A stretch of 64,000 nucleotides of DNA. It comes from Streptomyces drozdowiczii (lineage in GTDB: Bacteria > Actinomycetota > Actinomycetes > Streptomycetales > Streptomycetaceae). The notes beneath the pieces were generated by a model. The model did not search any database. It was not told where the DNA came from and was given only the letters and a program-made list of their open reading frames with translations. The stretch is from positions 1,736,001 through 1,800,000 of the forward strand of contig NZ_CP098740.1 of the NCBI RefSeq assembly GCF_026167665.1, given 5' to 3'. Below are positions 16,484 to 26,390 of the stretch, piece by piece (position 1 is the first letter of the stretch; the number at the start of each line of letters is the position of its first letter). Made by a program: the position numbers and the translations under genes.

Positions 16484-16789
16484 TTAGCCCAGCGCGCGCA
16501 CCCCCGCCGTGACGGCCACGGCAGCACCCACGACCACCAGGAAGGGCGCGCGCAGGACAAGGGCGAGCGCCGCGGCGGCCAGCCCCGCGCCCCTGGCGTC
16601 CAGTGTCAGGTGCTGTCCGTCACCGAAGGTCTGCTGGGCGGTGAGCGCGGCCAGCAGGGCCACCGGGAGCAGGGCGGCCAGGCGCTGCACCAGCGGGCGT
16701 TCCAGTGCGCCGGCGGGCACCAGGAGGCCGAGCAGCTTGGCCAGGTAGCAGCCGACGAAGGTCAGCGCGATGGCGATCCAGACGTTCAT
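16484..16789 (-). CDS. azlD: AzlD-type branched-chain amino acid exporter subunit
   Basis: 101 residues with three or four membrane helices. It opens MNVWIAIALTFVGCYLAKLLG and contains the short ERPLVQRLAALLPVALLAAL loop typical of AzlD. Its ATG overlaps the azlC stop (ATGA), so the pair is made together. AzlD with AzlC forms a small two-part exporter for branched-chain amino acids or analogues. Confidence 0.88.
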   Translation of the reverse strand: MNVWIAIALTFVGCYLAKLLGLLVPAGALERPLVQRLAALLPVALLAALTAQQTFGDGQHLTLDARGAGLAAAALALVLRAPFLVVVGAAVAVTAGVRALG

Positions 16790-17583
16790 CGGCCGCCCTC
16801 CGCACGGGTCGCACCGGCGTCCTCCGCCTCGGTTCTGCCCGTGCCGTCCCGCCTGGCCCGCCCCATCAGGAACAGGACGACGGGCGCGGCCAGCGCGGAC
16901 AGCAGCACGGGCACCCCGGCCGGCAGCACCGGCAGGAGACCGAGGGCGAGCAGGACGGCGAGCCCCGCCGTCACGCGCTCCGTGGTGGACTTCAGCATCG
17001 GGGCGAGCAGCGCGAGGAAGACGGCCGGGCTGGCCGCGTCGAGCCCCCAGGCATCGGTGTCGCCGAGCGCCTCGGCGCCCATGGCGCCCACCAGGGTGGT
17101 CAGGTTCCACAGCACGTAGAGGGTGAGCCCGGTGACGGTGAAGCCGATCCGCGCGGCCCGCCGGGTGGGCTGGGGCAGCGTCACGGCGGTGGTCTCGTCG
17201 ATGACCCACTGGGCGGCGAGCGGGCGCAGGGCGCGCGGCAGCGCGAGGAGCTGGGAGAGCCGCAGGCCGTAGAAGGCGTTGCGCACACCGAGGAAGAAGG
17301 CCCCGGCGGCCGCGGTGTACGGGTTGCCGCCGGCGGCGAGCGCGCCGACCAGGGCGAACTGGGAGGCGCCGGTGAAGACGAGCAGGCTGAGCGCGCACGT
17401 CTGGAGCAGGCTCAGGCCGGAGCCCGCCGAGGTGACGCCGAAGGCGAAGCCGGAGAGGCCGACGGCTATGCCGACGCCGAGCGCGTCGCGTACGACGGCC
17501 GAGTCCGGCTTGGTCCCGGCGTCGAGTGTGCTGCCGCCGGGCGGATCGGCGGTGGTGCAGGGGGGTGCTGTCTGTTTTGCCAC
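16786..17583 (-). CDS. azlC: AzlC-type branched-chain amino acid exporter subunit
   Basis: 265 residues from GTG at 17583; earlier in-frame starts fall inside the upstream regulator gene. A 30-residue tail precedes the membrane domain. Family landmarks are PVGLSGFAFGVTS-like glycines, SLLVFTGASQFALVGALAAGG and FFLGVRNAFYGLRLSQLL. A C-terminal 20-residue polar tail follows the last helix. It partners with azlD, which overlaps it, and with the AraC-type regulator ten bases upstream. Confidence 0.88.
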   Translation of the reverse strand: MAKQTAPPCTTADPPGGSTLDAGTKPDSAVVRDALGVGIAVGLSGFAFGVTSAGSGLSLLQTCALSLLVFTGASQFALVGALAAGGNPYTAAAGAFFLGVRNAFYGLRLSQLLALPRALRPLAAQWVIDETTAVTLPQPTRRAARIGFTVTGLTLYVLWNLTTLVGAMGAEALGDTDAWGLDAASPAVFLALLAPMLKSTTERVTAGLAVLLALGLLPVLPAGVPVLLSALAAPVVLFLMGRARRDGTGRTEAEDAGATRAEGGR

Positions 17584-17593
17584 GTCTCGCACG

Positions 17594-18457
17594 CTACCGG
17601 GGCCGGTCCGGACCGGTCTTGTACGTTCTTGCACGTTCGCGCTGGTAGGCGCCGGGGGTCACTCCCACGATCCGGGTGAAGTGACGGTTGAGATGCGGCT
17701 GGTCGGTGAAGCCGACTTCCGCCGCCGCGACCGAGGGGGCCGTGCCCGCGTCGAGCATCCGGCGCGCACGCCGCACCCGGGCGTCGGTGAGCCAGGTGTG
17801 CGGGGGCATCCCGTACTGCTTCTTGAACGCGCGCAGCAGCGCGAACGGGCTCGTGCCCAGCTCGGCGGCCAGCGCCTCCAGGGTCGGCGGTTCGGCCATC
17901 CGGGATTCCAGCAGGGCACGGGCGCGCACCGCGTCGCGGGCCCCGGCGGCGCGGGGCGCCGACACGGGGAACGCGGTGCCGTGCCGGGTGAGCAGGCGGG
18001 TGACGACGACCCGCAGCACGCTGTCGGCGGCCAGGGCGTTGCCCTCCTCGGCGGCCCGGTGGACCTCGGCTATCAGCCGGGCCGCGTACGGATCGGCCAC
18101 CCCGGTCTCGGCGAAGCCGACGGTGCCCCGCAGACGCGTCGTATCGGCCGCGATGTCGTTGACCACCTGCGCGGACGGGTAGAGCGTGTCGTACACCCAG
18201 CCTTCGGGGACACCCGCCCGGGCGGTGTGCGGGACCTCCGGGTTGATCATGACGACGGTCCCGGGGCCCGCGTGCAGGGTGCCGCCGGGTGTTCCGATGT
18301 CCTCGACGCCATGGCTCACCGTGGCGACGACATAGCCCTCGTGGCTGTGGCGCGGGAAGGTGTGCCGGATGTAGCGGGCCCGCAGCAGGTCGAGGTCGGG
18401 CAGCTCCGCGTAACTCCAGTGCCGCGCCCACTCCCCCGGTTGCTGTGCTCCTGCCAT
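17594..18457 (-). CDS. AraC family transcriptional regulator
   Basis: 287 residues from ATG at 18457. The N-terminal cupin-like ligand domain (about 1-150) includes RHTFPRHSHEGYVVATVSHG and GPGTVVMINPEVPHTARAG. The C-terminal double helix-turn-helix domain has ALAAELGTSPFALLRAFKKQ and the family motif near residues 255-280 (VAAAEVGFTDQPHLNRHFTR). It is the first gene of a regulator-azlC-azlD unit and probably senses an amino acid or analogue that the pair exports. Confidence 0.92.
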   Translation of the reverse strand: MAGAQQPGEWARHWSYAELPDLDLLRARYIRHTFPRHSHEGYVVATVSHGVEDIGTPGGTLHAGPGTVVMINPEVPHTARAGVPEGWVYDTLYPSAQVVNDIAADTTRLRGTVGFAETGVADPYAARLIAEVHRAAEEGNALAADSVLRVVVTRLLTRHGTAFPVSAPRAAGARDAVRARALLESRMAEPPTLEALAAELGTSPFALLRAFKKQYGMPPHTWLTDARVRRARRMLDAGTAPSVAAAEVGFTDQPHLNRHFTRIVGVTPGAYQRERARTYKTGPDRPR

Positions 18458-18557
18458 GGGGGGATTCTCCCAGCTCGCGGGCGGGCGAGCCGCCTGTCCC
18501 GCGGCCCGCCGGGCGGTTGTCGGGGCCGTTGTCAGTGGCGGGGTGCACGATGGGGGC

Positions 18558-21500
18558 ATGACCGGCTCCGCGCTCGATTCCTTCTCCCCCGCCACCCGCA
18601 GCTGGTTCACGGGGGCCTTCAGCGCGCCGACCGCCGCGCAGGAAGGTGCCTGGCGGGCGATCGGCGAGGGATCGGACGTGCTGGTCGTCGCGCCGACCGG
18701 TTCGGGCAAGACGCTGGCCGCCTTCCTCGCCGCCCTGGACCGGCTGGCGGCCGTCCCCCCGCCGGCCGAGGCGAAGAAGCGCTGCCGCGTGCTGTACGTG
18801 TCACCGCTCAAGGCGCTCGCGGTCGACGTGGAGCGCAATCTGCGCTCACCGCTGACCGGCATCCGCCAGGAGTCGGTGCGCCAGGGGCTGCCCGAGCCCG
18901 AGGTCAGGGTGGGCATCCGGTCGGGCGACACCCCGGCCGCCGAGCGCCGCTCGATGGCGACCCGCCCGCCGGACATCCTGATCACGACACCCGAGTCGCT
19001 GTTCCTGATGCTGACCTCCTCGGCCCGCGAGGCCCTGTCCGGCATCGAGACGGTGATCCTGGACGAGGTGCACGCGGTCGCGGGCACCAAGCGCGGCGCC
19101 CATCTCGCCGTATCGCTGGAGCGCCTGGACGAGCTGCTGCCCCGGCCGGCCCGGCGCATCGGTCTGTCGGCCACCGTCCGGCCGGTGGACGAGGTGGCGC
19201 GCTTCCTCTCCCCGCAGCGCAAGGTGGAGATCGTCCAGCCGCCGTCCAGCAAGCAGTTCGACCTGTCGGTGGTCGTGCCCGTCGAGGACCTGGGCGAGCT
19301 GGGCGGTTCCCCCGCCACCGACGACACCTCGGGGGAGGCCGAGAAGCCGTCGATCTGGCCGCATGTGGAGGAGCGGATCGCCGATCTCGTCCAGGCGCAC
19401 CGCTCCACGATCGTCTTCGCGAACTCCCGCCGCCTCGCGGAGCGCCTGTGCAACCGGCTCAACGAGATCGCGTACGAGAGGGCCACCGGCGAGACGATGC
19501 CGGAGGCCCACTCCCCCGCCGAGATCATGGCGGAGTCCGGCGCGGCCAAGGGCGCTCCCGCCCTGCTCGCCCGCGCCCACCACGGCTCGGTCTCCAAGGA
19601 GCAGCGCGCCCAGGTCGAGGAGGACCTGAAGGCGGGAAGGCTGCCCGCCGTCGTCGCCACCTCCAGCCTGGAGCTGGGCATCGACATGGGCGCGGTCGAC
19701 CTGGTGATCCAGGTCGAGTCGCCGCCCTCCGTCGCCTCGGGCCTCCAGCGCGTCGGCCGCGCCGGCCACCAGGTGGGCGCGGTCTCCACCGGTGTCGTCT
19801 TCCCTAAGTACCGGGGCGACCTGGTGCAGGCGGCCGTGGTCACCGAGCGGATGCGGACGGGCTCCATCGAGGCGCTGCGCGTCCCGGCCAATCCGCTGGA
19901 CGTGCTGGCCCAGCAGCTGGTCGCGATGGTCGCCCTGGACAGCTGGCAGGTGGACGACCTGCTCGCGGTGGTCCGCCGGGCCGCCCCCTTCGCCTCGCTG
20001 CCCGAGTCGGCGTTCACGGCCGTGCTCGACATGCTCGCGGGCCGCTATCCGTCCGACGCCTTCGCGGAGCTGCGGCCCCGCGTCGTCTGGGACCGTGTCG
20101 CCGGTACGGTCACGGGCCGGCCCGGTGCGCAGCGCCTCGCCGTCACCTCGGGCGGGACCATCCCGGACCGTGGCCTCTTCGGGGTGTTCCTCGCCGGAGC
20201 GGACCCCAAGAAGGGCGGCGGCCGGGTCGGTGAGCTGGACGAGGAGATGGTCTACGAGTCCCGGGTCGGCGACGTCTTCACGCTGGGCACGACCTCCTGG
20301 CGGATCGAGGACATCACCCGTGACCGGGTCCTCGTCTCCCCCGCGCCCGGTGTCCCCGGGCGGCTGCCGTTCTGGAAGGGCGACCAGCTGGGCCGCCCGC
20401 TGGAGCTGGGCCGCGCCCTGGGGGCCTTCCTCCGCGAGCTGGGCGGGCTCTCTCCCGAGGACGCCCGTGACCGCCTGCTCTCCGCCGGTCTTGACACCTG
20501 GGCCGTCGACAACGTCCTCGCGTATCTGGACGAGCAGCGCCGGGCCTGCGGTCATGTCCCGGACGACCGGACCATCCTGGTCGAGCGCTTCCGGGACGAG
20601 CTGGGCGACTGGCGGGTCGTCGTGCACTCCCCGTTCGGCGCGCAGGTGCACGCCCCCTGGGCGCTGGCGCTGAGCGCCCGCCTCGCCGAGCGGTACGGGA
20701 TGGACGCCCAGGTCATGCATGCCGACGACGGGATCGTGCTGCGGCTGCCCGACGCCGACATGATGGGCCTCGACCTCCTGGACTTCGACCCGGCGCAGGA
20801 CCCGGGCCAGGAGCCAGGTCAGGGCGCCGCCGCGCCGCTCGCCCCGGCCAACACCGCCTTCGACAGCGACCAGCCCCCGGTCGGCGCCTCCGACGTCGCC
20901 TTCGACAAGGGCGAGATCGCGCAGATCGTCACCGACCAGGTGGGCGGCTCCGCCCTGTTCGCCTCGCGGTTCCGCGAGTGCGCGGCCAGGGCGCTGCTGC
21001 TTCCCCGCCGCAGCCCCGGCAAACGCACCCCGCTCTGGCAGCAGCGCCAGCGGGCCGCGCAGCTCCTCCAGGTCGCCTCCGAGTTCGGCTCCTTCCCCAT
21101 CGTTCTCGAAGCGGTCCGCGAATGCCTCCAGGACGTCTTCGACGTGCCGGGGCTCACGGAGGTGATGGGCGACCTGGAGGCCCGGCGCATCCGCCTGGTC
21201 GAGGTCACCACCCAGGAGCCCTCCCCATTCGCCCGCTCCCTCCTCTTCGGCTATGTCGCCCAGTTCCTGTACGAGGGCGACTCGCCGCTCGCCGAGCGGC
21301 GCGCCGCCGCGCTCTCCCTGGACTCCCGGCTCCTCGCCGAGCTGCTGGGCCGGGCGGAACTGCGCGAACTGCTCGACGCCGATGTGCTGACCGAGCTGGA
21401 GCGGGAGCTCCAGTGGCTGGCGGACGACCGCCGGGTCAAGGACGCCGAGGGCGTCGCGGACCTGCTGCGGGTGCTCGGCCCGCTCACCGACGAGGAGCTG

Positions 21501-23231
21501 GCCGAGCGGGGGGCCGGGCCCGCCTGGGCCAAGGAGCTGGAGACCGCCCGCCGCGCCATCCGCGTCCGGATCGCCGGGGCGGCCCACTGGGCGGCGATCG
21601 AGGACGCGGGCCGGCTGCGCGACGCCCTGGGCACGGCGCTCCCGGTCGGCGTCCCCGAGGCGTTCACCGAGCCGGTGAAGGACCCCCTGGGCGACCTCCT
21701 CGCCCGCTACGCCCGTACGCACGGCCCGTTCACCTCCACCGCGGCGGCGGCCCGGTTCGGCCTCGGCACGGCCGTCACGGACGGGGCGCTGCAACGGCTC
21801 GCGGCGTCGGGCCGCATCGTCCAGGGCGAGTTCCACCCCGCCGGCATCGGCCAGGAGTGGTGCGACGCCACGGTGCTGCGGCGGCTGCGGCGCCGTTCGC
21901 TGGCCGCCCTCCGCCATGAGCTGGAGCCGGTCCCGCCCGCCGCCCTGGCCGGGTTCCTGCCGCAGTGGCAGCATCTCGGCGGCAACAGCCTGCGCGGCAT
22001 CGACGGGCTGGCCCGCGCCGTCGAACAGCTCCAGGGGGCGCCCGTCCCCGCCTCCGCGCTGGAACGGCTCGTCCTGCCCGGCCGGGTCACCGGATACACC
22101 CCCGCGCTCCTGGACGAGCTGACCACCACCGGCGAGGTCGTCTGGGCCGGCGCGGGCGCCCTGCCCGGCAAGGACGGCTGGATCTCCCTCTATCTCGCGG
22201 ACAGCGCGCCCCTGCTCCTCCCACCGCCGCGCCCCTTGGAGCTGAGCGCGCTGCACGAGTCCGTGCTGACCGCGCTCGGCGGCGGCTACGGCCTGTTCTT
22301 CCGCCAGATCGCCGACCAGGTCCGCGCCACCACCCACCCCGACTGCACCGATCCGCAACTGGCGGACGCCCTGTGGGACCTCGCCTGGTCCGGCCGCCTG
22401 ACCAACGACACCCTGGCGCCGCTGCGCTCGCTCCTGGGCTCGGGCCGCACGGCCGGTTCGACCGCGCACCGCGCCCGGCGGAACGTGCCGCGCGGCCGCT
22501 ACGGCACCCTCACCGCCGCCGCGCGCCCGGCCTCGCGCACCGGGCCGCCCACGGTCTCGGGCCGCTGGTCCCTGCTGCCGGCCATCGAGCCCGAGCCCAC
22601 GCACCGCGCCCACGCCCTGGCGCGCACGCTGCTGGACCGCCACGGGGTGGTGACCCGGGGCGCGGTACAGGCCGAGGGCGTCGAGGGCGGCTTCTCCGCG
22701 GCGTACCGGGTGCTGTCGGCCTTCGAGGACAACGGGCAGGCGCGCCGGGGGTACGTCGTGGAGGGGCTGGGGGCCGCCCAGTTCGCGATGGACGGCGCGG
22801 TGGACCGACTCCGCGCGGTGTCCACGGCCCGGGACCGTACGGAGCCGGGCGCCGACCCCCGCGCCCTCGTCCTCGCGGCGGCCGACCCGGCCAATGCGTA
22901 CGGGGCCGCCCTGCCGTGGCCGGAGCCGCCGGACGGGGCCGGGCACAAGCCGGGCCGCAAGGCGGGCTCGCTCGTGGTCCTGGTCGACGGTGAGCTGACG
23001 CTGTACATGGAGCGCGGCGGCAAGACGCTGCTCGCCTGGCCGACCGATCCGGACGACCCTGCGCTCCGGGCGGCGGCCGGGGCGCTGGCCTCGGCCGCGC
23101 GCGCCGGGGCCCTCGGCACGGTGACCGTCGAGCGCACCAACGGCGCCTCGTCCCTGACCTCGCCCCTGGGGCGCACGCTGGAGGCGGCCGGCTTCCTCGC
23201 CACCCCAAGGGGCCTGCGCCTGCGCGCCTGA
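18558..23231 (+). CDS. lhr: Lhr-type ATP-dependent DNA helicase
   Basis: 1557 residues from ATG at 18558, a full-length large helicase-related protein. The N-terminal half has DEAD/DEAH helicase motifs: Q-like region, Walker A APTGSGKT at about 45-52, DEVH at about 169-172, SAT in LSATVRPVDE, and motif VI QRVGRAGHQ. The winged-helix and beta-barrel domains and the long Lhr C-terminal region follow. In mycobacteria Lhr is a 3-prime to 5-prime translocase acting in DNA repair. Next to it lies an Fpg/Nei-type glycosylase, which fits a repair neighbourhood. Confidence 0.95.
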   Translation: MTGSALDSFSPATRSWFTGAFSAPTAAQEGAWRAIGEGSDVLVVAPTGSGKTLAAFLAALDRLAAVPPPAEAKKRCRVLYVSPLKALAVDVERNLRSPLTGIRQESVRQGLPEPEVRVGIRSGDTPAAERRSMATRPPDILITTPESLFLMLTSSAREALSGIETVILDEVHAVAGTKRGAHLAVSLERLDELLPRPARRIGLSATVRPVDEVARFLSPQRKVEIVQPPSSKQFDLSVVVPVEDLGELGGSPATDDTSGEAEKPSIWPHVEERIADLVQAHRSTIVFANSRRLAERLCNRLNEIAYERATGETMPEAHSPAEIMAESGAAKGAPALLARAHHGSVSKEQRAQVEEDLKAGRLPAVVATSSLELGIDMGAVDLVIQVESPPSVASGLQRVGRAGHQVGAVSTGVVFPKYRGDLVQAAVVTERMRTGSIEALRVPANPLDVLAQQLVAMVALDSWQVDDLLAVVRRAAPFASLPESAFTAVLDMLAGRYPSDAFAELRPRVVWDRVAGTVTGRPGAQRLAVTSGGTIPDRGLFGVFLAGADPKKGGGRVGELDEEMVYESRVGDVFTLGTTSWRIEDITRDRVLVSPAPGVPGRLPFWKGDQLGRPLELGRALGAFLRELGGLSPEDARDRLLSAGLDTWAVDNVLAYLDEQRRACGHVPDDRTILVERFRDELGDWRVVVHSPFGAQVHAPWALALSARLAERYGMDAQVMHADDGIVLRLPDADMMGLDLLDFDPAQDPGQEPGQGAAAPLAPANTAFDSDQPPVGASDVAFDKGEIAQIVTDQVGGSALFASRFRECAARALLLPRRSPGKRTPLWQQRQRAAQLLQVASEFGSFPIVLEAVRECLQDVFDVPGLTEVMGDLEARRIRLVEVTTQEPSPFARSLLFGYVAQFLYEGDSPLAERRAAALSLDSRLLAELLGRAELRELLDADVLTELERELQWLADDRRVKDAEGVADLLRVLGPLTDEELAERGAGPAWAKELETARRAIRVRIAGAAHWAAIEDAGRLRDALGTALPVGVPEAFTEPVKDPLGDLLARYARTHGPFTSTAAAARFGLGTAVTDGALQRLAASGRIVQGEFHPAGIGQEWCDATVLRRLRRRSLAALRHELEPVPPAALAGFLPQWQHLGGNSLRGIDGLARAVEQLQGAPVPASALERLVLPGRVTGYTPALLDELTTTGEVVWAGAGALPGKDGWISLYLADSAPLLLPPPRPLELSALHESVLTALGGGYGLFFRQIADQVRATTHPDCTDPQLADALWDLAWSGRLTNDTLAPLRSLLGSGRTAGSTAHRARRNVPRGRYGTLTAAARPASRTGPPTVSGRWSLLPAIEPEPTHRAHALARTLLDRHGVVTRGAVQAEGVEGGFSAAYRVLSAFEDNGQARRGYVVEGLGAAQFAMDGAVDRLRAVSTARDRTEPGADPRALVLAAADPANAYGAALPWPEPPDGAGHKPGRKAGSLVVLVDGELTLYMERGGKTLLAWPTDPDDPALRAAAGALASAARAGALGTVTVERTNGASSLTSPLGRTLEAAGFLATPRGLRLRA

Positions 23232-23280
23232 GGGCGCCACACCGCGCACGACAGCCCCCCGCCCCACGCATCATGGAGGC

Positions 23281-24111
23281 ATGCCCGAAGGAGACACCGT
23301 CCTGCAGACCGCCGCGCGGCTGCATCGCGCGCTGGCCGGACAGACCCTCACCACGTCCGACCTCCGCGTCCCCCGGTTCGCCACCGCCGACCTCACGGGC
23401 CGGACCGTCCTCGACGTCACCGCCCGGGGCAAGCACCTGCTGACCCGGATCGAGGGCGGTCTCACCCTGCACAGCCACCTCCGGATGGACGGCGCCTGGC
23501 GGATCTACGACCCGGGCGAGCGCTGGCGCGGCGGCCCGGCGCACCAGATCCGCGCCGTCCTGGGCAACGCGGCCCACACCGCCGTCGGCTACCGCCTCCC
23601 GGTCCTGGAGCTCATGCGCACCCAGGACGAGGAGCAGGCGGTCGGCCATCTCGGCCCCGATCTGCTCGGGCCGGACTGGGACGCGGACACGGCGCTGCGG
23701 AATCTCCTGAGCGACCCCGCCCGCCCGCTCGGCGAGGCCCTGCTCGACCAGCGCAACCTGGCCGGGATCGGGAACATCTACAAGGCCGAGCTCTGCTTCC
23801 TGGCCCGGGCCACCCCCTGGCTGCCCATCGGCGAGCTGCCCGCCCGGACGGCCACTCTGCTGGTCAGCACGGCGCACCAGCTGCTCGACGCCAACCGCGA
23901 CCGCCCGAACCGGATCACGACGGCCGGGGGCCGTTCCCGTACCGTCGCGAGCGCAGCGGCCCGCACCCGCAGGCCGAGCGAAAGCCTCTGGGTCTACGGC
24001 CGGACGCACCGCCCCTGCCTGCGCTGCGGCACCCCCATCCGCGCGGCCGAACAGGACGACCGCCCCGCGTACTGGTGTCCCAGCTGCCAGGCCGGCCCGG
24101 GGCCCGCCTGA
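23281..24111 (+). CDS. nei: Fpg/Nei family DNA glycosylase
   Basis: 276 residues opening MPEGDTVLQTA, where Pro2 (after Met removal) and Glu3 are the catalytic pair of this family. The helix-two-turn-helix region (LLDQRNLAGIGNIYKAELCF) binds DNA. A C-terminal zinc finger is CLRCG with WCPSC. It excises oxidised bases and nicks the abasic site. The MPEGD start (rather than MPELP) fits the Nei group. The gene starts 50 bases after lhr and could be cotranscribed. Confidence 0.93.
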   Translation: MPEGDTVLQTAARLHRALAGQTLTTSDLRVPRFATADLTGRTVLDVTARGKHLLTRIEGGLTLHSHLRMDGAWRIYDPGERWRGGPAHQIRAVLGNAAHTAVGYRLPVLELMRTQDEEQAVGHLGPDLLGPDWDADTALRNLLSDPARPLGEALLDQRNLAGIGNIYKAELCFLARATPWLPIGELPARTATLLVSTAHQLLDANRDRPNRITTAGGRSRTVASAAARTRRPSESLWVYGRTHRPCLRCGTPIRAAEQDDRPAYWCPSCQAGPGPA

Positions 24112-24157
24112 CGCACCCAGCCCCGCCGGCGCGCAGCCGGAGCGACCGCTCCAGCCC

Positions 24158-24421
24158 CTACCTGACCACCCACCGCCGCCACGCCCCCACCCGTCTGCGG
24201 GCCCACGCCGTGCCGCGCCGCAGCAGGCCCGTGCCCGCGTCGAAGATGCCGAGGGGTCTGGCAGTCGCGGCCACATGCACCGGCAGGAGGCTGAGCCCCC
24301 AGCCGCCCGCCACCACCGCTCCCTCGACCACCCCCGCGTGCGCCGGGGCCAGCATCAGCCGCAGCACGGCCCACCACCACGCGCCGCAGAGAACGAGCGC
24401 GGGCACCCATCGCCGTACCAT
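24158..24421 (-). CDS. Small membrane protein, unknown
   Basis: 87 residues from ATG at 24421. Two predicted membrane segments lie at about residues 6-30 (ALVLCGAWWWAVLRLMLAPA) and 34-52, followed by an Arg/Trp-rich C terminus. Family not recognised. It is convergent with the glycosylase gene and 46 bases from it. Confidence 0.55.
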   Translation of the reverse strand: MVRRWVPALVLCGAWWWAVLRLMLAPAHAGVVEGAVVAGGWGLSLLPVHVAATARPLGIFDAGTGLLRRGTAWARRRVGAWRRWVVR

Positions 24422-24549
24422 GGCTGCCTCCTCCGGCTTGATCCAAACGAAGGACCCTAGTCGTGCCCGCTCCTCCGGGCGAGAGCGCACCGTTGCGTCC
24501 CCGGCGCGCACGGTGCGGTCGCACCACCCCACCGACCCCTCTCAGCACG

Positions 24550-24576
24550 GAGCCCCCACCGCACGGGTGGGGGCTC
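24550..24576 (-). terminator. Terminator after the CsbD-like gene
   Basis: A perfect 11-bp stem (24550-24560 with 24566-24576) and a five-base loop lie 14 bases beyond the stop codon of the minus-strand CsbD-like gene. Confidence 0.7.
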
Positions 24577-24589
24577 GGCCGAGGGCGGG

Positions 24590-24781
24590 TCAGTCCTTGT
24601 CGTCGTTCAGGGAGTCCTTGACGCCGTCGGCCCGGTCGCGGGCACCGTCCATGGCGTCCTTGGCCTTGCCCTTGGCCTGGTCCGCCTTGCCCTCGGCCTC
24701 CTTGCGACGGTCGCCGGTCATCTTGCCCATGGCTTCCTTCGCCTTGCCGGTGACCTTGTCCTTCGCGCCTTCGTTCCTCAT
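24590..24781 (-). CDS. CsbD-like stress protein
   Basis: 63 residues from ATG at 24781, with an ideal GGAGG ribosome site. Highly charged Lys/Asp/Ala helical repeats such as AKDKVTGKAKEAMGKMTG and GKADQAKGKAKDAMDGARD match the CsbD family of small stress-induced proteins. Its role in the cell is not known. It is the last recognisable host gene before the prophage; the integrase ends 88 bases upstream of its start, so integration may have changed its promoter region. Confidence 0.85.
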   Translation of the reverse strand: MRNEGAKDKVTGKAKEAMGKMTGDRRKEAEGKADQAKGKAKDAMDGARDRADGVKDSLNDDKD

Positions 24782-24868
24782 GTTCGTACCTCCGTTGGAG
24801 AAATCCGGTGGGTGGCTGTGCGGGTTCAGGCGCTCTCGGCCTGGAACATCCACGCGTGATGTCCCGGA

Positions 24869-26130
24869 CTAGCCTCTGAGCTGGGCGACTACCCCGTATC
24901 CCGTACGGGATTCCGGAATCCTTCCGCTCGTTCCGGAGGATTCCGTCTCGGCGCCAGTCTCACCCGGCTCAGCCCACGCCGCATCCAGAACGTCGCGCGT
25001 CCGCTCCTCCGCCTCCGCGAAGAGGTGGGCGTACGTCCGCATCGTCGTCATGACGTCCTTGTGCCCGAGGCGCCGCTGCACAACCTTCGGATTCTCCCCG
25101 CCCGCGATGAGCACCGAGGCGTAGTGGTGGCGCAGCTCGTGCCAGTGCCTCGGCTCCAGCCCGGCCTTCGTGCACACGGACTTAATCGCGTAGTCGATCG
25201 TGGACTTACCGATCAGTCCGGCGGCCGGCATCGTGAAGATGAGTCCGGCCCCGGGGCCGGACTGCGGCACGGGGTGCCGCTCGATGTAGGCCGCCAGCAC
25301 ATCCACGGTGCGCTGCGTCAGCGGCAGGGTCCGGAGGCCGGCGCCGGTCTTCAGCTCATCGAAGTACATGCCCTTGCGGGCTTCGTACACCAGCTGCTGG
25401 TCCACAAGCATCGTGCGTCGCAGGAAGTCGACGCGCGCGAGGCGCAGGCCGCGGATCTCGCCGGACCGGAGCCCGGTAAGGGTGGTGACCTCGATCATGG
25501 TGCGCCATCGGTCGATGTTCGCTGCGGCAATCAGCTGCCGCACCTCGGTCACGTCGGGCGGCTGGACGACGGACTCGTCCAGGGCCGGGGCAGGAATGCG
25601 CTCGAACGGGCTGACGGGGATCACGCGGTCGATGACGGCGAGACGGAACACACCGCGGACGTACCGCGCGACCCGGTTGGGGTAGCTGCCCGATAGCTCG
25701 TACTTGGTGATGAGGAGCTTCTGCCACGCCCCGGCCTCGCTGGGCTTGATCGAACGGATCTCCCTGTTCCCCCACTCGGGAACAGGTACCGGCGCAGCGC
25801 GCCCTCGTACTCGTTCTCGGAGCGGCCGTTGATGGACTGCGCGGGCAGCCATGTGTCCCGGGCGAACCGTTCGACGGTGACGCGGCCGGCCTTGGGGTCC
25901 AGCCAGGAGCCGGACTGCTTGGCCGCCTCCTGCTTGTTGATCTCCCGTTCGGCTTCAACCTTGGTGGCCCAGAGGCTGGTGACCTCCTTGCCGTTGGGGT
26001 CGTCGTAGCGGGCCTGCCAGCGTTTGCCCTTCCCGTGGGCGGCGGCTGCGACCATGCCTTTGTGCTGGCCGCACTCGGGCTCGCCCGGCTTGGGCCGGGT
26101 CTTGTGCCAGCGGTCAGCTACGTACCCCAT
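24869..26130 (-). pseudogene. int: Tyrosine integrase, frameshifted
   Basis: Read on the minus strand from ATG at 26130 (GGGAG upstream), the N-terminal AP2-like arm-binding domain runs to about residue 118 (RWQARYDDPNGKEVTSLWAT, then ENEYEGALRRYLFP). The frame then slips near 25771-25780. One base restored in the short C/G runs there joins it to the core-binding and catalytic domains. These carry the tyrosine recombinase residues: Arg in TGLRSGEIRGL, HELRHH, LGHKDV and the Tyr in TYAHL. The rest of the gene shows no decay. If the break is real, excision is lost; if a base-calling error, the integrase is intact at about 420 residues. Confidence 0.85.
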
Positions 26131-26317
26131 GGAGCGCTCCCAGTGCGTGGCCCGCATTGATGCCGCAGGCGAGCATGGCAACGGCGGCCTGTACGCGCAT
26201 GCGTGGCTGGGTGCGGGTCAGGGTGTTGACGACGGCGGTGGGCCGCCCGTTCGTGTTGCAGGTGAAGGCGGCCACGCGCGGGCCCAGTTCCTCATAGATG
26301 ACGATCGGCTCAGGCAT
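26114..26317 (-). CDS. Small protein overlapping the integrase start, unknown
   Basis: 67 residues from ATG at 26317. It ends 17 bases inside the integrase gene in another frame, so the two are probably coupled. Sequence such as IVIYEELGPRVAAFTCNTNG shows no helix-turn-helix. Family not recognised. Its place directly ahead of int suggests a lysogeny or recombination accessory, but nothing in the sequence proves this. Confidence 0.55.
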   Translation of the reverse strand: MPEPIVIYEELGPRVAAFTCNTNGRPTAVVNTLTRTQPRMRVQAAVAMLACGINAGHALGALHGVRS

Positions 26318-26390
26318 GCGTGTCCCCGTTCTCGTCCGGAGCGACAGGCTCCGGGGACTTCGGAGAATATGCCGAGTGACCGTTTGGTGA

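Noticed and set aside
18846..23267. Very long open frame on the minus strand opposite the Lhr helicase
   Set aside because: Arg/Gly/Ala-rich with no domain; an artefact of high third-position GC opposite a real gene that has all helicase motifs.
24782..24868. tRNA gene as integration target beside the integrase
   Set aside because: No cloverleaf arms or T-loop sequence can be formed in this interval.
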